From NCBI GenBank assembly GCA_039881145.1, contig JAYKKI010000004.1, positions 45,444,501-45,508,500 of the forward strand: a stretch of DNA of 64,000 bases, written 5' to 3'. A program made the translations under genes and the position numbers. Source of the DNA: Druceiella hillmani. Taxonomy: Eukaryota; Arthropoda; Insecta; Lepidoptera; Hepialidae. The notes beneath the pieces are model-generated. The model was given only the letters and a program-made list of their open reading frames with translations, was not told the DNA's origin and did no database searches. Numbering within the stretch: the stretch's first letter is position 1; every line of letters begins with the position of its first letter. Below, one piece after another: positions 25,328 through 38,510 of the stretch.

Positions 25328-26871
25328 GAAGTGTAAAATAATAAACACCATCAACAGCTAAGCACCAATCTAAACACCTTTTTCTAGTTTGAATTCATTC
25401 AAATTTAAACGTAATTAATGTTAAAGTAGGAATAAATTAACTGCAATAATTTTAGTTAAAGAAATTACATCCAACTATCGAAAAACTAAAAAAAAGTTGC
25501 TTGAACCAAATAAAAATTTAGTGGTTATAAAATATATAACTAACGAAAAAAGAAAATTATAATTTATGCTAATAAATTAAATCTTTGCAATTAATCATTA
25601 CGAAATAATTATCACAAAGAAATAATTATCTTAACATAATAATCTTATGGATAGTTTTTAAAATGGTTTTATTTATAAAATATTTTATGAAACATACGTT
25701 AAGTAAATAATTTGTAAAAATAAATGATAGTTTCATATCTTTTTAAACTAACTAACTATTCATGTGACGGCCCGATCCTCGGCGATGTGAGATTCCAAGC
25801 GGGCCGCCCACACTATTCTAACCACGCCCACTTTTATATTTTGTACATGTTTTATCTGCCTCATAAACATCTAATTTTGTTTATGTATTATAGCCAAGTA
25901 CATTTATTATAAACGTTCGTTTTTTTATTTTTTTTATTACAAGCTTGATTTGAATCTCAAAGATTAAAACACCGCCCTGATACCTGAACAACATTGAATA
26001 GAATTCTTCCGTGAATATTTTATGGTGCATGATTTTTTATTCACCTTTTTATGCTCTTATCTTTATTATGCGCTTATTTTCTATCAACTTATTTTTCGTT
26101 TATCCTCACCAAAACCTGTTAAAATCGCCTGGGCTTGTCCAGACCTACTTTCTTCCTTGACCACATACTTACCATATACAGACCCATTTATATTTTTTTA
26201 TTATTGGCGTTTGACCTCGTATAAACAAATTTTAATTATATTTGTTAATAATGTTTTAAGAGTCTTTTAAAACATAATTAACAATTTTTTCATGAGTTTT
26301 CACAGAGTTTAAAAACAAAATTAACGTTTTTCAATTTAGGATACAGGAAAAAATTATACATAAATAACATAAATAAAACAGTTTTACATAAATAAAATGT
26401 TACAATTTTTTTTTCTTGTAACTTTTCAACCTCATTAACGTAAAAATTTAAATCAGCATCAACTTACATTTGTACCAGCGGCTTCATTCAACTTCATATA
26501 CGAAGTTTTAATCTCAGCCTACTTGTATAAAATAATAAATTGACTTAACTTGTGATTTCATAAACGTTTAAAACTACCCAAACTATAAAACTGGGACAGA
26601 TGAACGAATGTGATGAAATTGTATTAATTCATTGTTTCAACACGAAACCCTAAAAGGGAATATTAAACCTACGAACAGTACAATATTAATAAAATAGATA
26701 ACAATTAAAAAGTATCTGGGAAGAAAAAATACTGAAGATCAATTAAGACATATATGAAATAAGATGAATAACGAAATTCGTGAGAGAGAGACATTTCGTG
26801 TCATTATTTTCGATTTTAAATTCGCGAGAAAATAAGCTTGGCCACTTGAATTTAATCCCGTAAAGTTTTAA
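25328..26871. other. AT-rich DNA, no secure gene
   Basis: A GC-richer island at about 25765-25835 and a frame at 26022-26270 (82 codons, hydrophobic, low complexity) have no recognisable homology. Confidence 0.4.
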
Positions 26872-26990
26872 CTTCAAAATTATAATAAGTCATTAAAATT
26901 GGTAAATCATATTTCATTTGTGTGGAAGACAAGTGATCTTCACAAATTAAATATAATTTATCAATTTTAATGACTAATTATAATTTTAAG
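26872..26990. repeat. Fold-back (MITE-like) hairpin element
   Basis: The left arm 26872-26922 and right arm 26941-26990 are inverted copies with only about five or six differences over 50 bp, sharing the core agtcattaaaattg. The inner bases (tgtggaag and cttcaca) extend the pairing, leaving a loop of about 10 nt. There is no coding capacity. The arms do not extend further outward and I see no clear target duplication. Confidence 0.85.
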
Positions 26991-29619
26991 TACAAAAATC
27001 TTGTGTGATTAAATTTGAGTGCAAATTATATTCCGTGTGTAATTAGTTAATTGGGACTATTTAAATAATTGTTTAATTTAAATACCACTGCTTCATTTTC
27101 TAACTGTTAATTTTATGATCTGTCTGTACTGGCATGACAAAGGTTTGATTTTATTTAGTACTGTTCGTTCTATATTATTATGACAATTGTTTAGTGGCAA
27201 GCTAATAAGTTTTGTATAGTGTATTGTTAACCGTTAGTTTACGGTCTATCAATACTGTGTTCATAATTGTTTAACTTTAGGCAAAACTGTTGTTATTCAT
27301 CAGTCAACTTCGTGTTCCCAAATCAATCATGACTCTATATCGCATAAGGAACCTATGTTGCTTCGTCCTATGCGATCTTTATAATCTGTGGTAGAGGTTA
27401 TCAATATCGTTATTAATTTATTGAATTCCTTTTTTACTATATTATAGCGGTAGCCATTTGCCACACCCTTATATATTTCAAGAATAACGTGAGTTATTCT
27501 TAAAATGTGTTACCATGTGACAAATATCTACGGCAACAATTAATATCACCTAGTAAAAATAGAAACTTTTTGAATTTTTGGACTTTTGCACTGCCATTTG
27601 AACTTCTTTCGTAGAACTTCTTGTAATTTTTTTCAGTCTGTTGGTACTATTATTTTTCAACTAAGCTTCAAATCTTCTTACAAATCAACACACGTCTTCG
27701 CTACTTACAATACGCTCCCACAAGTTCTAGTGCTAGAATTAAATTTTGATGGTTAATCTCCGTGTGGAATAATTTTTACGGCTTTTCAATCAATGTCAAA
27801 GAATTATTTAAAGATATCTTACCGTTTTTATGCTTCTCATGTATTGGTAATTTAACATGTTCACTTTGTTAGATAGATTCTTCGTAGCTATATTAATACG
27901 TAATTTTAATCATCAATCTATTTTTGAGATAGTGCTGCTTGTCAAATTTTATTTAATTCGTGTAAGGCACGTGAGTAGTTCTTGACATTTCAATACATTC
28001 CATGAGGATGTTGGATATACATCTACTGCAAGTTTAACTGTACTCTTCCATATCTTTACTATATTTATATAATAATCTAGTTTTAGTAATGAACACTTTC
28101 AAAACTCGTTTAAAAATATTTCACTGCCTTTAATTACTATCTCTTTATTTTCTGCCAGCAACTTATATTTGTCTTTCTAATTGCGTATGTAATATTTACC
28201 TTAAAATGAAATTCAGATTCTTAATTATTCAATCTTCGATTTTCTGTCCATTGTAACTACACCAAATGCGTACGCATGCACGCAAAAATGAAAATTTACA
28301 GATGAAGGCAAACAATTTGTCGTCAAACAACAATTTTAAACTATCCGTTTTAATGAATAAATATAAAGATATTATATTTAAACATATAAATTCTTTCAGT
28401 TAGTTCACTTGTTCCAAATTTCATTCATACGCATCCACAAATATATGAGAGGTTATTTTCTCGATTTTGCAATAAGCCCGGAAGTCACTAAACGTGTCTA
28501 GACAGAACGATAGCATAAAGTTAACGTCTGTTCATTTTGCAAAAGACGCATCAGAACTTATATTTCCTGATTGCGTTCGGAAATAGGAAAGCATACATTA
28601 TATCGTCGTCATGTTATATTTTCGTGTAAGTTTCTTTGCGGGAGTTCAAAGTCCTTAAATTAGAAAAAAAACTAAAGCAAATAAATAGGTTGTAAATTAA
28701 TCGGGATAATAGTTGCACACGTATATATTTCTAGACTTTTTTTTCTTGAATTTGTCCTCCGCAATTTTTCATATTATTTACCACATATTTTCCAATTCAG
28801 CTATGAATAATTTATCACTTTTAGTAGTCAAAGGGCAAAAGTTAAAAATGTTTATAATAAGTGTAACTAAAGTTTTACCAAACACGAATAGTGAATGATT
28901 CCGGAAACATTTAACGATTCTTAGCTTAGTCGAAAACTATAATCTTTGCATTAAATTAAACAAGATGCCACCAAATTATATACAAAGCCTAAGTAAATAC
29001 CATGACTAAAATAAGCTATCGGTTGGATGGATTATCCGACTTAAGTCCGACTTATTTTAAGAACAGTAATATTTTCTACTGGGTTCATTAACGGGTTTCC
29101 ATAACTTTCTAAATACAAAATTAGAAAAACCAAAATATCGCCCTACATTATTAATATAACGAATAACAATTTCATTTCCGAGGCAGATTAATAAACAATC
29201 CAGTGACCAGAATATTTTCTTCAAAACAAGTTGACGGGTTTATTTGCACTATTTTGCAGATATCAATTTAGCGGGTTCAACGCACCTGGGACAACAAAAA
29301 CCTGACGGTTTATTATTTTGCGAAAACCGTTTCTTATTAAAATTTAAGGTAATAAAAATTGCATTCCGGATGAGGAATAAATTAAAGAATGCTTCGGTTA
29401 CGGTCAACATTTTTCTATAAATTATTTAAGATCATGAAAAAATAGTGTAATTTAGCAACATTTTTGTGAGTCATCAATTTATATAGCTAATAATTTATAT
29501 AGCTGTTAAAACAAAATTACATTTATAAAAATGTGATGCCACACATTCATCAACGTCATTCGTTCTTGTACCGTACATGACTGAGATTATTCATTATTTG
29601 AATTGAATTTATTAATACT
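26991..29619. other. AT-rich DNA, small palindrome only
   Basis: A short hairpin caagaataacgtgagttattcttg-like sequence lies at about 27480-27502. The 18-mer tcacttttagtagtcaaa near 28815 is shared with 17138. No coding sequence was recognised. Confidence 0.45.
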
Positions 29620-30135
29620 TATTTACTTTTTGCATTTGGTAATTTAATAAATTCTTACAAAAACATACAATGTATTTTGAAAAGTAATTTATTAGTAGTC
29701 TAAATTCAAATTTAAAAATTATTTTATTGAAATTCAATCTAACTAGCGACATGATTCCTTTTACCTATAGCTAGGATATGAAAATGTGCATTAAAATTAG
29801 TTTTCACTGGATGGTTCACTTTGCCTATAGCCAGAATGTTAACATGTGCATCCAATTAGTTTGAACTAGATAATACAAGCCAGTGACTGCTTTAATTCAG
29901 AAAGTTATCAATGCATATTTATTCTTCATATTTGGTAATTTAACAAATACTTGCCAATATATATTTTATTCTGACAAATTGAATCCGAGTACAAATGATG
30001 ACAAAAGCCCCATAAAGTAAAAATTCCGATTTGAAATTCAATACATGGTCCAATTTGAACATAATTAAAACAAAATCGTGCATTAAATTAGTTTGGACTC
30101 GATAATACAAACCATTCTTTCATAGGTTTTCAACA
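29620..30135. repeat. Degenerate direct repeat, ~300-bp unit
   Basis: The blocks tttggtaatttaa.aaat.cttac/gcaa (29634, 29930) and gaaattcaat (29730, 30035) recur in order. The blocks gtgcat(t/c)..attagttt(g) (29787, 29850, 30080) and gataatacaa(g/a)cc (29870, 30100) do the same. This indicates an old tandem duplication of a non-coding unit, with an extra inner repeat around 29755-29880. Confidence 0.55.
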
Positions 30136-31529
30136 TTGAAATTAAAAAAAAAAATGATTCGTTGTTTAATACACCATTACATTGAACATTTGTTTTAATA
30201 ACCTCTTACCAAACTGTAATGTACACTAATAGACCCTTATTTACAAAACTTGATAACGTAAATGCGACTTTAGCAATTAGAACATAATTTCCACCATTTT
30301 TGTTTAATATCAAAATTATAAACATTAATATCTTTAGCTTTTAAATGTTTTAAACAACGTGCTACACTACCTTTCTATACACGACCAAATAATGACTAGA
30401 TGATTTATTATTGAAAACTTAACTATCTGTTGCGAAATTTAAAAAACACAAAATAAAACAAAACATGAGCAGAAAAATTAATAAAAATAAAAGTAATGAA
30501 AATTAAAATAATAAAGTTTAATTGAAAGGTTCTAAAACCACTTTTACAATTTGTAATTTTAAAGGTGATTAAATTAAAATCTACTTTCGTTCTTAATACT
30601 GCTTCTTCGGTATTAAATATAAATTCGAACAAAATTTGTTTCAAAAAAATCAAGCTAAAACTTTCTGTGCCCTGTTATTATATTGATCAGTTTCTAAAAC
30701 CTCTATAAATAAATGATTAATTGTACACTAATCGAAATTCGTGCTGTTTATCTCGATTGAATTACTGGGCAGAATTGTATGATGGGACTTCCACAATTAG
30801 TCCTGGCGCTATTAAGATGGACCCCCATTTGGATGGTAGCCATCCGCTGCTGCTTTTCCCTTGCCAATTCTCTTCTCTACTTGGATTTTATATTGAGCCA
30901 AAGTCGGCAAAGTTGACTTCCTTTTGCCTAAAGAAGCAAATAAAATATGCGTTTTTTAGCATATCATTTAAAAAAAACTACATTCGTTGAAACAAATTAA
31001 TTCTGTATTTGTCAAACAAATTAATTCTGACTTCGTCCTGGACGAGTGTATAGATCCCATGAAATCCAGGTACAAAGATTGAATTTTTCATAACTAACTG
31101 CACGAAGGGAAAGGGCTGATATATTTTAGTTATATAAAATGATACATTGGTATATTGATTATCCCTGTCTCCTTTCTCTACTCAACTTCAACATTCGACT
31201 CAGATACCGTACGGAGATTATTCGTACTAAAAGTTTTTAAAATAATACCTCTTTTTATAACCCCATAATTCGAATGTGCCTATTGTATGAGGATATTGTT
31301 CCCCATCATTCGCCCGTGGACATTTTTGAATTGATATTATTTACATTTAAAAAGGAAATACGAAATAAATTATTCATAAATTAAAACTAGCTACAATAGA
31401 ATTAACGTTATAGCCTAGTTTGATACTCTGTGCTTTTTACTATACATCTACGTGACTGTAACTCGTTTTGTGAGCCTTTCAATAAACAACATACCACCAG
31501 ACCGATAAACACACGTATAAGGATAAATA
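30136..31529. other. Mostly AT-rich DNA; unassigned GC-richer patch
   Basis: At 30760-30910 base composition is more balanced and one + frame (30721-30990) reads WAELYDGTSTISPGAIKMDP and HLDGSHPLLLFPCQFSSLLG. I recognise no domain. Its start shares actgggcagaat with repeat family B, so it may be part of a dispersed element rather than an exon. Confidence 0.35.
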
Positions 31530-32392
31530 TTGGATTGGCTAATAAGTAAGTATCGGTCAATAAAGTTATAATTTTTCATTACATTTCCAATTTAAAATTA
31601 ATTAATCATCGATATAATAATAACCACCATTTTGTACTACATACCTGCAACGCACTGGTAGGGTGTGGATAGCATTTGCGTAAAATGCAGGTGGTTTGAA
31701 ATGAAAAAAATGGCTAATGAGCTCTTGTAGATGATCTTCATGATCAAAGTTCTCTTCTGAGCAAACAAACAATAATAATTGGGTGCAAGGGCGAATATGG
31801 CGGACGAGGGATCCGTTTCCAACCAAAATCAAAAACTTTAAAGAGACTATGGATTCGGCTGGTCCGCGCTAAGTTCATGTGGTACCCAAGCACCGTATTT
31901 AAAGCTTTTCCCAAGCGGTGTAAATGACTCTCTGTAGTTCTGTGGGAGCACTTGAGCACAGTTGCTACCCAGCATGTAGTTAATCGGTTATCTTCATCAA
32001 TTAACAATTTTAAACTATCGCTATCCAATTCCACCGGTCGCTCACTCAAAAAATAATCGCCGTTGCAAAACCGACAGAACCATTGTTTTGCAGTAGCTTT
32101 AGATTTTGCTTTAAGAGCTAAGCGTTGGCATATATTACACGTAGCTTCGGCAGCTGAGTGACCTGATTGGCACTCGCACAATAGACAGTCTCTCACATTC
32201 ATCTGAATGTCGTCCATATGAAATGCGTGTTAAAACAGCGTCTTAGTTACTATAGAATCAGGAAATACAGCGTCTTAGTTACTACTGAACCAGTGAGAGC
32301 GTGTTTATATATCTTTGATCATAGAATCTGCTAAAAAAGTCCCATATTTGCCATATAATTTTAAAAAAGCTCATTACATTTTAGCTAACCAA
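31530..32392 (-). mobile_element. Internally deleted mariner transposon
   Basis: Both ends are visible. The left end starts ttggattggctaataagtaa after a TA (31528-31529). The right end reads, on the - strand, ttggttagctaaaatgtaat and is followed by TA (32393-32394), so the TA target duplication is present. The element is 863 bp, against about 1.3 kb for a full mariner, because the middle of the transposase is missing. The ends differ by several substitutions and one or two indels. It is non-autonomous but could once have been mobilised in trans. Confidence 0.85.
31602..32217 (-). pseudogene. Mariner transposase, catalytic core deleted
   Basis: The - strand frame starting at 32217 begins MDDIQMNVRDCLLCECQSGH and continues SAAEATCNICQ. 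It then gives QWFCRFCNGD and a second helix-turn-helix (VELDSDSLKLLIDEDNRLTT onward to HLHRLGK), the two DNA-binding modules of mariner. A roughly six-residue gap removes the usual EPRSGR-type linker before VELD. After HRLGK the protein jumps to a PPYSPL motif, which normally lies just before the third catalytic aspartate. A frameshift near 31800 then leads to SHFFHFKPPAFYANAIHTLP and the normal C-terminus ending at 31602. The first two catalytic aspartates and the WxxDE region are gone, so it cannot transpose. Confidence 0.88.
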
Positions 32393-32539
32393 TATATTTT
32401 TTAAATATTATTTTCGTTTTTAGATTCTGTTAAAAATAAAAAATATCATTTATTTTTTAAATATTTTTTTACGCTTTTACTCAGTCTTAGGGGTGCTTAG
32501 GGCTTAATAATAAAAATAACAAATAACTTAAAAAAACTC

Positions 32540-32890
32540 TAAAAATAAGGAAGTTTATTTTAAGTGCACCCTAACTCCAAAACTCAGGTCTATAAGTAAT
32601 ACTTAAGTTAAGCAATAAACACCTTTTTTAAGTTTGAAAGTGCCTACCAAGACATGCCCTTTAAAGGGATCTCCAAAACTTGAAAGCCAAGACTAACCAA
32701 ATGGCACTTACTTTCTTATTCACATACATACCAAATATCTAAGTTGCTTCATGCCTTTGGATACACTTGTCATTCACCTTTACCCTATGAAACATTACTA
32801 CCACAACTATCGTAAACTTAAAAGAGTATATAAGTATGTATGCGTGTGTGTACACATTCATATGTGTTATGAATATATTTACAATTACAA
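32540..32890 (+). repeat. Dispersed repeat family A, copy 2
   Basis: It matches the - strand of 12351-12950 block by block, including the exact 20-mer aatatctaagttgcttcatg at about 32739. It lacks the ~230-bp simple-sequence expansion of copy 1. It ends in TG/TA-rich sequence near 32870, as copy 1 ends at a TA array. Confidence 0.7.
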
Positions 32891-35800
32891 AATAACGCAA
32901 ATTTATGTTTCAATTTTAATAAATTAGATATAACTGATATTAAATTCGTCGTAAGTTTTTTATTCTGAGTGCATTCCGAGTATTATAAGATATCGTAGGC
33001 ACTAAAAGTAGGAAATAAAACTTCAAAAAAGACATTGAGCGTGTCAGCTCTGACGTACTACTGGAGTTTACTTCTTAATTAAAATCGTCTTGCTATAAAA
33101 TAGATAAAACTGTATATAAATAAAAATATCAATGTCATCTATCAATATATTTCTTACCGTTCCGATCTCGTAATAATGTACAACCTATGTACATACTGAA
33201 GGTCATTTCTAAATAGTGGTAAAAGAATTTTTGAAATCAGTTGAGTAGTTTTGAACATTATTCCCTACATCCGAACTTACAAAATTTAACTTTTTTATAA
33301 TATATAACGTTTTTGTACTATATATACAGCCTATGTCTGAAATGTGAGAAAATCTATTCTTAAGGAGTAAACTCCAAAAAAATTAACTGACTTCATAATC
33401 ACCAAATAAGACACACGCAGAAAAATATAATGTTACAAGGACATGAATATTTAGGAGTAGCTGGAAAATTTGTGGTGCAATATCGTTTCTGAGCATAAAT
33501 GAAATTGCAAAATACTGCTATTGTCAGAGATTTTTGGAGTCAGTACCAAATAAAATGTAATACTCATGTCTGTGTGTGTAGGTGTTTACGTACGTGAGAG
33601 AAAAGAGAAGCATCGACTTGGCCATAAATAATCTTTATAAAATTTTGGGTTAAATTTAAGGTCCAAAAGTGGCAGCAGTAAATAATTTTTAAAAATACCA
33701 AAAATCCCTGTCCAAAAAAATTTAAAAAGTAATAATACATTTTTACAAAAAACTTTTAAAATACTATAACTTTTTCTAAGGAAAATTTCCAATCAATTAT
33801 TGGAAAAAAAGAAGCCTTAAAATGTATTTACACTTACGTGTTCATGATTCTTATGTTATCTCTTTATAAAGTTATTTCCCTTTGAGAAATATTTCTTTGA
33901 ATAATGGCACATTTGGCACTATATTTTAATACATTTAGTGACGAAAATCTTGCTAATTAATTGGTATTTATTATTTTTGCCTATGGTGTAAGTTAACAGA
34001 TTGTGTAAACGATATACGTAGAGAGTGCAATACAAGAAAATTACCGCCATATGTAATATTTATAAAATAACCTTTAATTTCAATTTAGTTAAAGAAATGA
34101 TGAAGTTTCTATTAGAAGGCAGTTAGAGGTTTTTGTAATATTTAGCATAACTACTGAATTTTCTTCTCTAAAGTTTTTCGGATGTCAAAATACCAATACG
34201 AAAGTGGATTTTTGGACAACACAAATATAAAAATATTTGTCTCCGGTGCACTGTTTCTCATTATTAATTTTTACTTAACAATAAAATAAAAACTTCACCT
34301 TTCCTACTGGCGCTAGTCATCAGTTTTATTTTACATATTAATTACTTTTCAGTTCACATATTAGTAAATTAGATACAAAGCATTGTGACTAAATCGTATA
34401 ATATATAAACGTTTCTAACAATTAATCTACAATAATTAAGTTGCCGTACATACTTTGTATAATTCTAGGAATTAACATTACATCGGGAATTTCCCTAAAA
34501 TTTATTTTGATGTATTCGTTGTAATTCTTTTTGCTTTATTTGATTTAAAAACACTTATTTGATTTAAATATACTTACTAATTATCCTACTCTGTAACAGA
34601 AAAATGGTTATAACAAATAACCTTCTTCATAATATTATACTTTCAATCTCTTCGTTATTTTATTGCAATCGTTCTGCTTCCATGCATTCAACCAATTTTC
34701 AAATTATTCAATTATTCAATTTTAAAGTTATTCAACCAATCCTCATACAAATTTTCATTGTTTAGCCTGTATTATGTAGATGAATACATGATCTTTATGT
34801 TCTTTTATGATGAAAAAATTATCTCGTTACATGAACATAAGAACAACCGGAACATACTTACGTAATAACACCATCACGGCTATATATTGTACGATTTAAG
34901 CTTTGTTATTTTCGTGTTATTTTTTCTCTTCTAATCCTAAATTAATTAATCTTTTTCAATACTAAGATCCAAATATTTGGAAATAATATTTTTATTTTTA
35001 ATTTCATCACCATTTACGCGAGGAGAGCCACGATTAAAGGCTAGTCTATAATAATTACAATTATATATAGTGGAACTTGTTTTAAATTTTCATGTAGTTT
35101 AAAATATTTATGGCTTATGTTAATGTATCTGTGATGGTGTAAAAGCTTAACTCAAAAATTCATTTTTAAACCCCTTACTTAAATCATTACATTTCATTAA
35201 CCACACCTTCCAAAAATAAACACTGCATTCATCTAGACAATATAAGCTATACAATTGTCATGAATATCCATTTTCTTCTCAAGCGCTTAAAACCTATTCA
35301 AAAGTATAAAAATCAAACTGTAAATAATTTTCTTTCTTTTAATTTTAAGTTTCATTAAAGGAACATTGGCCAGTAGAAATATCAACCAGGTATGACTCAT
35401 TATTAAGGCAACTAATAAAAGAGGCAAATTATTTGAATTCGTAGCAAGCTATGTAAAATGCCTTCATAGATTTCATATGTTAATGAAATCAAGTTTCAAA
35501 GCTTTGTATTGCTGGAAGACAGTGGTAGCTTGTCGATGGCTTGGTATAAACAATTACATAGTGATTCTGTAATAAAAATCCCGTATTATATTAGGTTGTT
35601 CATATTAAATTTAGCAACTTGAACCATATATGTATTTACTCGTTCCATAAAGCAAAAACTTCTATTACGAAAGAAAATACTCGATCCCTAGAGTCTCATT
35701 ATAAAGAGTTTACTCTATTTATTTAGATTTTTGTAAAATAAATCCGCGGTCATTAAAATTATGATAAATAAATACTTTCATATTAATTTTAATTGTATTA

Positions 35801-36429
35801 AAAATTTATTTACACCTTTGACGGTGGCACGAATTATTTTTATTAATTTATACTATATTTCTTATAAAGTAATAAGAAAAAGTATTTGTTTACAAAATTG
35901 ATATTTTTATTTAATTTTTAATATGTTGTTATGGCATTTAGTCATTAAAAATTAATATTTAATTGGGCATTTAAGCATGAAATGGAATGGAAATTAAATA
36001 ATTTCACCAGTATTAGGTCGATAAAACGGGAAAGTGCTCCTATCAAAAGTCAAGATAAACAAATTAGTTATAACAAAATTGCGCTATAAAAAACTAACGC
36101 GGATAAAATTAGTAGTTGTTCCATTGCGCATTAGCATTCTATACAATATACACACATTATAAATAGTTATTAAACAAGACTCCCCATTTGTACAAACAAA
36201 ACGAAAAAACTTGATATTTTAATCAGCCGCGTTACTGCATAAAACAATAATATCCACTCACCATTCATTCGACAGCATCGATATCGTTGTGAGTTAATCA
36301 CAACGAAGGATGATCTACTGAATGCATTGTAAGATGATTCGATCAATTACCATGCAGAGATCGAATTATCCATTTTGACATAAAAGAATGATTGAAACTG
36401 ATTCAATCATTCGTAATTGATACAATCCA
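32891..36429. other. AT-rich DNA with a faint repeat tail
   Basis: At about 33170-33305 the sequence ggtcatttctaaatagtggt, then gaaatcagttgagtagttttga and cctacatccgaacttacaaa, is a degenerate form of a common insect LINE tail (cggttcagtagtttttgag...acatacagaca). A perfect 11-bp-arm hairpin (gaatgattgaa) lies at about 36385-36411. No gene was seen. Confidence 0.4.
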
Positions 36430-37390
36430 TTTAGAGCCGGCGACGCTTGCCTGTGATTTAGGCATCAGGTTATGTCAGTTTTGGTGCCAAATTTTAAGGT
36501 ACCTAATAATTATTACTCCTTGTTTTGTAGCAAGATTTTGATGAAGAAAATCACAACTGATTATTCCAAAGCCAAAATGATTATCAAGAGGAAGTACCAA
36601 TGGCATGAAAGAGAAAAAGTTACATATTTTTTTAAACCGCTAAAAAAGGTTGTAGATAAAAATGACTTAAGAGGAAAACCTGAATTATTGTATAAAGTGG
36701 ACGAAAATGGAGTTCCGCTAAATAACCGCCCCACTAATATCGTCATAAAGAAAGGATCGAAGGATGTTGTTAGTGTGTAGAATGAAAGGAAAACATGACT
36801 ATTTTAACCTGTGTAAATGCTTAAGGAATTCGATACACCTGAACCTAATTATGGACTTGTAGCTTCCTCCGACCAGTACAAAATTTATGACGCACATCCA
36901 TCTACAAGTAAACAACAGATGTAGAATACACAGCCAACAACATGTTCAAGACAGTTTAAAAATGTGCAGTATGACAGTACTGGTGTTAAAAATACTTTTA
37001 AGATGTTCTTGCCTTTCCATTAAAGAGTCCAACTATAGCTAAAAATCTCATAAACTGAAAAGGCCGACTTTGCATTTACCATCACCACAAAGTAAAATGA
37101 ATCTTCTCATAAAAGAAGCAAAAAAAAATAATGACACTAAAAAGAAAAAATTCGAACTAAAAGAAAAAGCCAAGGGTAAAAAGAATATGAAGATTAAGGG
37201 GAAGAATAAAGTTACACCAAGAATAAAAGTGACACAATGCATTTTTGACAACACAAATTTGTACACCCGTCAGCAAAGGACTGGACAGTGCATATGAGGA
37301 ATGGTGCGACAAAATCTGCGCTGATAGAAAAGATAACAAAAGACCATACACTTCTGATTTATGTGCCAATAACTGCTCTATGTGATGTAT
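36430..37390 (+). pseudogene. Tigger/pogo-type DDE transposase remnant
   Basis: A 102-codon frame (36472-36780) contains VTYFFKPLKKVVDKNDLRGK, then LLYKVDENGVPLNNRP and IVIKKGSKDVVSV. This is the DDE_1 family pattern at the first catalytic aspartate (Y.VDE.G......P..I...KGS..V). A stop follows, then MTILTCVNA, matching the next V.ACANA.G block. Downstream at 37070-37300 is a lysine-rich segment, and then CIF-D-TNLY and EEWCDKICADR pieces resembling the cysteine-rich tail of insect Tigger-like proteins. The N-terminal CENP-B-type DNA-binding region and the second and third catalytic residues are missing or unreadable. It is a broken copy. I infer that residues 1-25 of the frame are not original coding sequence. 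Confidence 0.75.
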
Positions 37391-38339
37391 TATCTCGTAA
37401 TCAAGATGTTATTAGGATATATGTATGATAATAAACATGTTATTATGAGAGTTTTCTATTGTTATGATTGAGAAATTTTGGGTTCAATTAATCCCAAGAT
37501 ATGAGGCGAATCGGATAATTCTTGAAAGTCAAGAATTTTGGAGAAAAAGTTTTTTATTCACAGAAAAGATGATTTAGGTACCGTATAATTTTAATTTTGT
37601 ACGGCGTAAAGTAGAATAAAGATTGATTACAGTTCAATTAATAAATATAATATTTCTTTGACGATAATATTTTTTTCACCAATAACTGAAATTGATCCTA
37701 TTTAGCCCGGTCTACCCTATTCATAATTTAAAAAAAGGATTGAAATACAATTACATGTATATTTCAGAGGACAGATGCTCAAGATGCATAGTTTGGGTTA
37801 TATTACACAAAAACAGGATTATTCTGAAATTTCTGGTCTATCGTCAATTCTCTAGGAATTATATCAGTACAACTAAAGCAGTCTGGCAAAAAAGTGCTTA
37901 ACTTTTTAGACATAAAACGTAATAAAAGAAAAACAAATATTTTAAGTATATAAATTTAGAATAGTTAGGCGATTGGCTGCCAGAAAATAAATACAATTTA
38001 TGATACGAGTACAGAATAAGGAAGAAATCGTTATCGTAATTGCAAATAGGTCGTATAGCGCCACCATAAATGACCAAGTGCGAACTGAACCAAGCCAGTC
38101 AATCACAAACGAGAAGATACGGCCCATCAGCAGTCATCACGCATGCACCGACAAATTGCTACGGAAATATTTAATTTTTACCTCATAACTATCTGGACCT
38201 TGTACGTAATATAGCATCGCTTGCAGCGCATTTTAGATAATAATAAACTTTAAATATTTACACTAAATTTTATAACAAACAACTTTTTTTAAGTTGACTC
38301 CAACCTTAATCTACAAATTGTCTTAGACATATTTGTAAA
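37391..38339. other. AT-rich DNA, unassigned GC-richer patch
   Basis: At 38040-38165 composition is balanced and both strands are open for about 60 codons (38000-38188 +, 37942-38127 -). I recognise nothing in either. Confidence 0.35.
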
Positions 38340-38510
38340 TTGATGACGTTGGCACGAACTTGCTAGCAGTACCAGTTTGGGGAGGTTGATTCGATCGACT
38401 GGGCAGAATCGTACAAAACGATAGTGCAATTTCCTTCACTTTCTTTCATTATTCAACTCATTTCTTTCACGATTCAGCCCTACCTAAGTTACACATTATA
38501 TAATTGACAA
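38340..38510 (+). repeat. Dispersed repeat family B, copy 2
   Basis: It matches the reverse complement of 9415-9640, with strongest identity from gactgggcagaatcgtacaa (38399) through caatttccttcactttc and attattcaactcatttctt to ctaagtta. Neither copy encodes a recognisable protein. Confidence 0.7.

Noticed and set aside
30721..30990. 89-codon + frame in balanced-composition DNA
   Set aside because: No recognised domain, and its start overlaps a motif of dispersed family B.
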